DNA from: a virus
Length of the DNA stretch: 23,893 bases
IMG/VR virus record: IMGVR_UViG_3300032053_000520
Location: 1 to 23,893 of that record
Strand: one strand, 5' to 3'
Below the pieces are notes generated by a model. The model was not told the origin of the DNA, made no database searches, and saw nothing but the letters and a program-made list of their open reading frames with translations. Below are positions 23,354 to 23,893 of the stretch, one piece after another (positions within the stretch are counted from its first letter, which is position 1; each line of letters begins with the position of its first letter). A program made the position numbers and the translations under genes.

Positions 23354-23893
23354 ATGAAGACGTATAGGATTCGGGTAAAGAAACCGTGGATGGCGTATCC
23401 TGGGAGCACTTTGCAACAAAATTATGCTGAAGATCTCAAACATGGCTATCTCAAATGGGAGATCACCGATAGGGATAACTTCAATGTTGATTTTTACGAA
23501 TTGCCAAACGAAAAACCGTATGTGACCGTCGATTGGCAGAAAGACGCCAAGACGACGTTTTCGAAGGCTTCGATATATCCCACGGGTTCACGATTCAGGA
23601 TCAGGAGTTCGACGCACCTTGCCCAACAAGAAGTCCAGACACTCACTGCTGCATTGAAACAGCAACATAATGCCACTGAAGTGACGTTCAAAATTGATCA
23701 AGATCTCAACAAGAGCGTCATAACGACAGGAACGTCAACATTTTTGACAGACGACTTGAGAAATCATGACGTTCTTTTGAAGTTTCTGAAGGATTTTTAT
23801 AAGGATTCACGAGTCACTGATGACGAGTGGGATCAAGTTCATGATAAACTCAAGGCATACATCTCTTGGACGCCTGAAGAGGCGATGCGAAAT
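23354..23893 (+). CDS. 47: gp47/SbcD-like nuclease, C-terminal part (3' end outside window)
   Basis: The frame starts at ATG 23354, one base after the upstream TGA, and stays open to the window edge (180 codons). It begins K-K-P-W-M-A-Y-P-G-S-T-L-Q-Q-N-Y-A-E, which is the segment that normally follows the last catalytic motif of phage gp47 (compare P-G-S-x-x-Q-Q-N), then H-G-Y-L-K-W-E-I and E-K-P-Y-V-T-V-D-W. It is therefore the capping half of the same nuclease. Either the nuclease is made as two translationally coupled chains (TGA-T-ATG), or one extra T near 23349 splits a single gene. Gene 46 would be expected beyond the window. Confidence 0.82.
   Translation, partial: MKTYRIRVKKPWMAYPGSTLQQNYAEDLKHGYLKWEITDRDNFNVDFYELPNEKPYVTVDWQKDAKTTFSKASIYPTGSRFRIRSSTHLAQQEVQTLTAALKQQHNATEVTFKIDQDLNKSVITTGTSTFLTDDLRNHDVLLKFLKDFYKDSRVTDDEWDQVHDKLKAYISWTPEEAMRN

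Overview
The window looks like part of the genome of a large T4-like tailed phage (myovirus type), probably from an aquatic bacterium. The basis is family resemblance: a PhoH-family ATPase, a T4 gp4-type head-completion nuclease, a RuvC-like resolvase, a zinc-ribbon/TOPRIM primase, a T4 gp47-type Mre11/SbcD nuclease, large virion proteins and a T4-type late promoter core (TATAAATA). All supported genes lie on the + strand, tightly packed and often overlapping. No tRNA genes, CRISPR arrays or host genes were seen. The host cannot be named from this sequence.

Layout. Positions 1-1454 hold a PhoH-like ATPase whose Walker A motif is interrupted by an intein carrying a Vsr-like endonuclease domain; the intein start lies upstream of the window. 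A short remnant (1467-1562) joins a homing-endonuclease motif to what looks like a second phoH tail. From 1611 to 10949 run four structural genes (335, 818, 1328 and about 627 aa), two with fibronectin-III-like segments and one with an EF-hand/dockerin-like calcium loop. A GIY-YIG homing endonuclease gene (10975) is followed by two more structural genes (11856 and 12702, the latter probably starting at ACG), a second GIY-YIG gene behind a late promoter (14036) and a small conserved gene (14786). Positions 15143-16633 hold three small genes that begin with the same 14-residue leader; a fourth lies at 19947. Between them are an 830-aa protein with a laminin-G-like domain, a decayed nuclease remnant, a 35-aa membrane peptide and the gp4-like head-completion gene. 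From 20359 to the end come recombination and replication genes: resolvase, primase, a frameshifted GIY-YIG endonuclease, and a gp47-like nuclease split into two adjacent reading frames, the second running off the window.

How it fits together. The structural block would build tail, baseplate or fibre parts; the gp4-like protein would finish the head; the last block serves recombination-dependent replication. The most interesting signal is the shared leader (consensus M-K-I-x-x-G-[DE]-L-[KR]-x-x-[IV]-x-E) on four otherwise dissimilar small proteins. It resembles, by analogy, the capsid-targeting peptides of T4 internal proteins and Alt, which the prohead protease cuts after [I/L]-x-E. One of the four has an ADP-ribosyltransferase-like look, as T4 Alt does. 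I infer a set of head-packaged, injected effector proteins. The window is also dense in homing elements: an intein endonuclease, two intact GIY-YIG genes, one broken one and one remnant.

Caveat: two single-base frame breaks (near 22060 and 23350) and an apparent ATG-to-ACG start (12702) could be real or could be assembly errors; reads are needed to decide.
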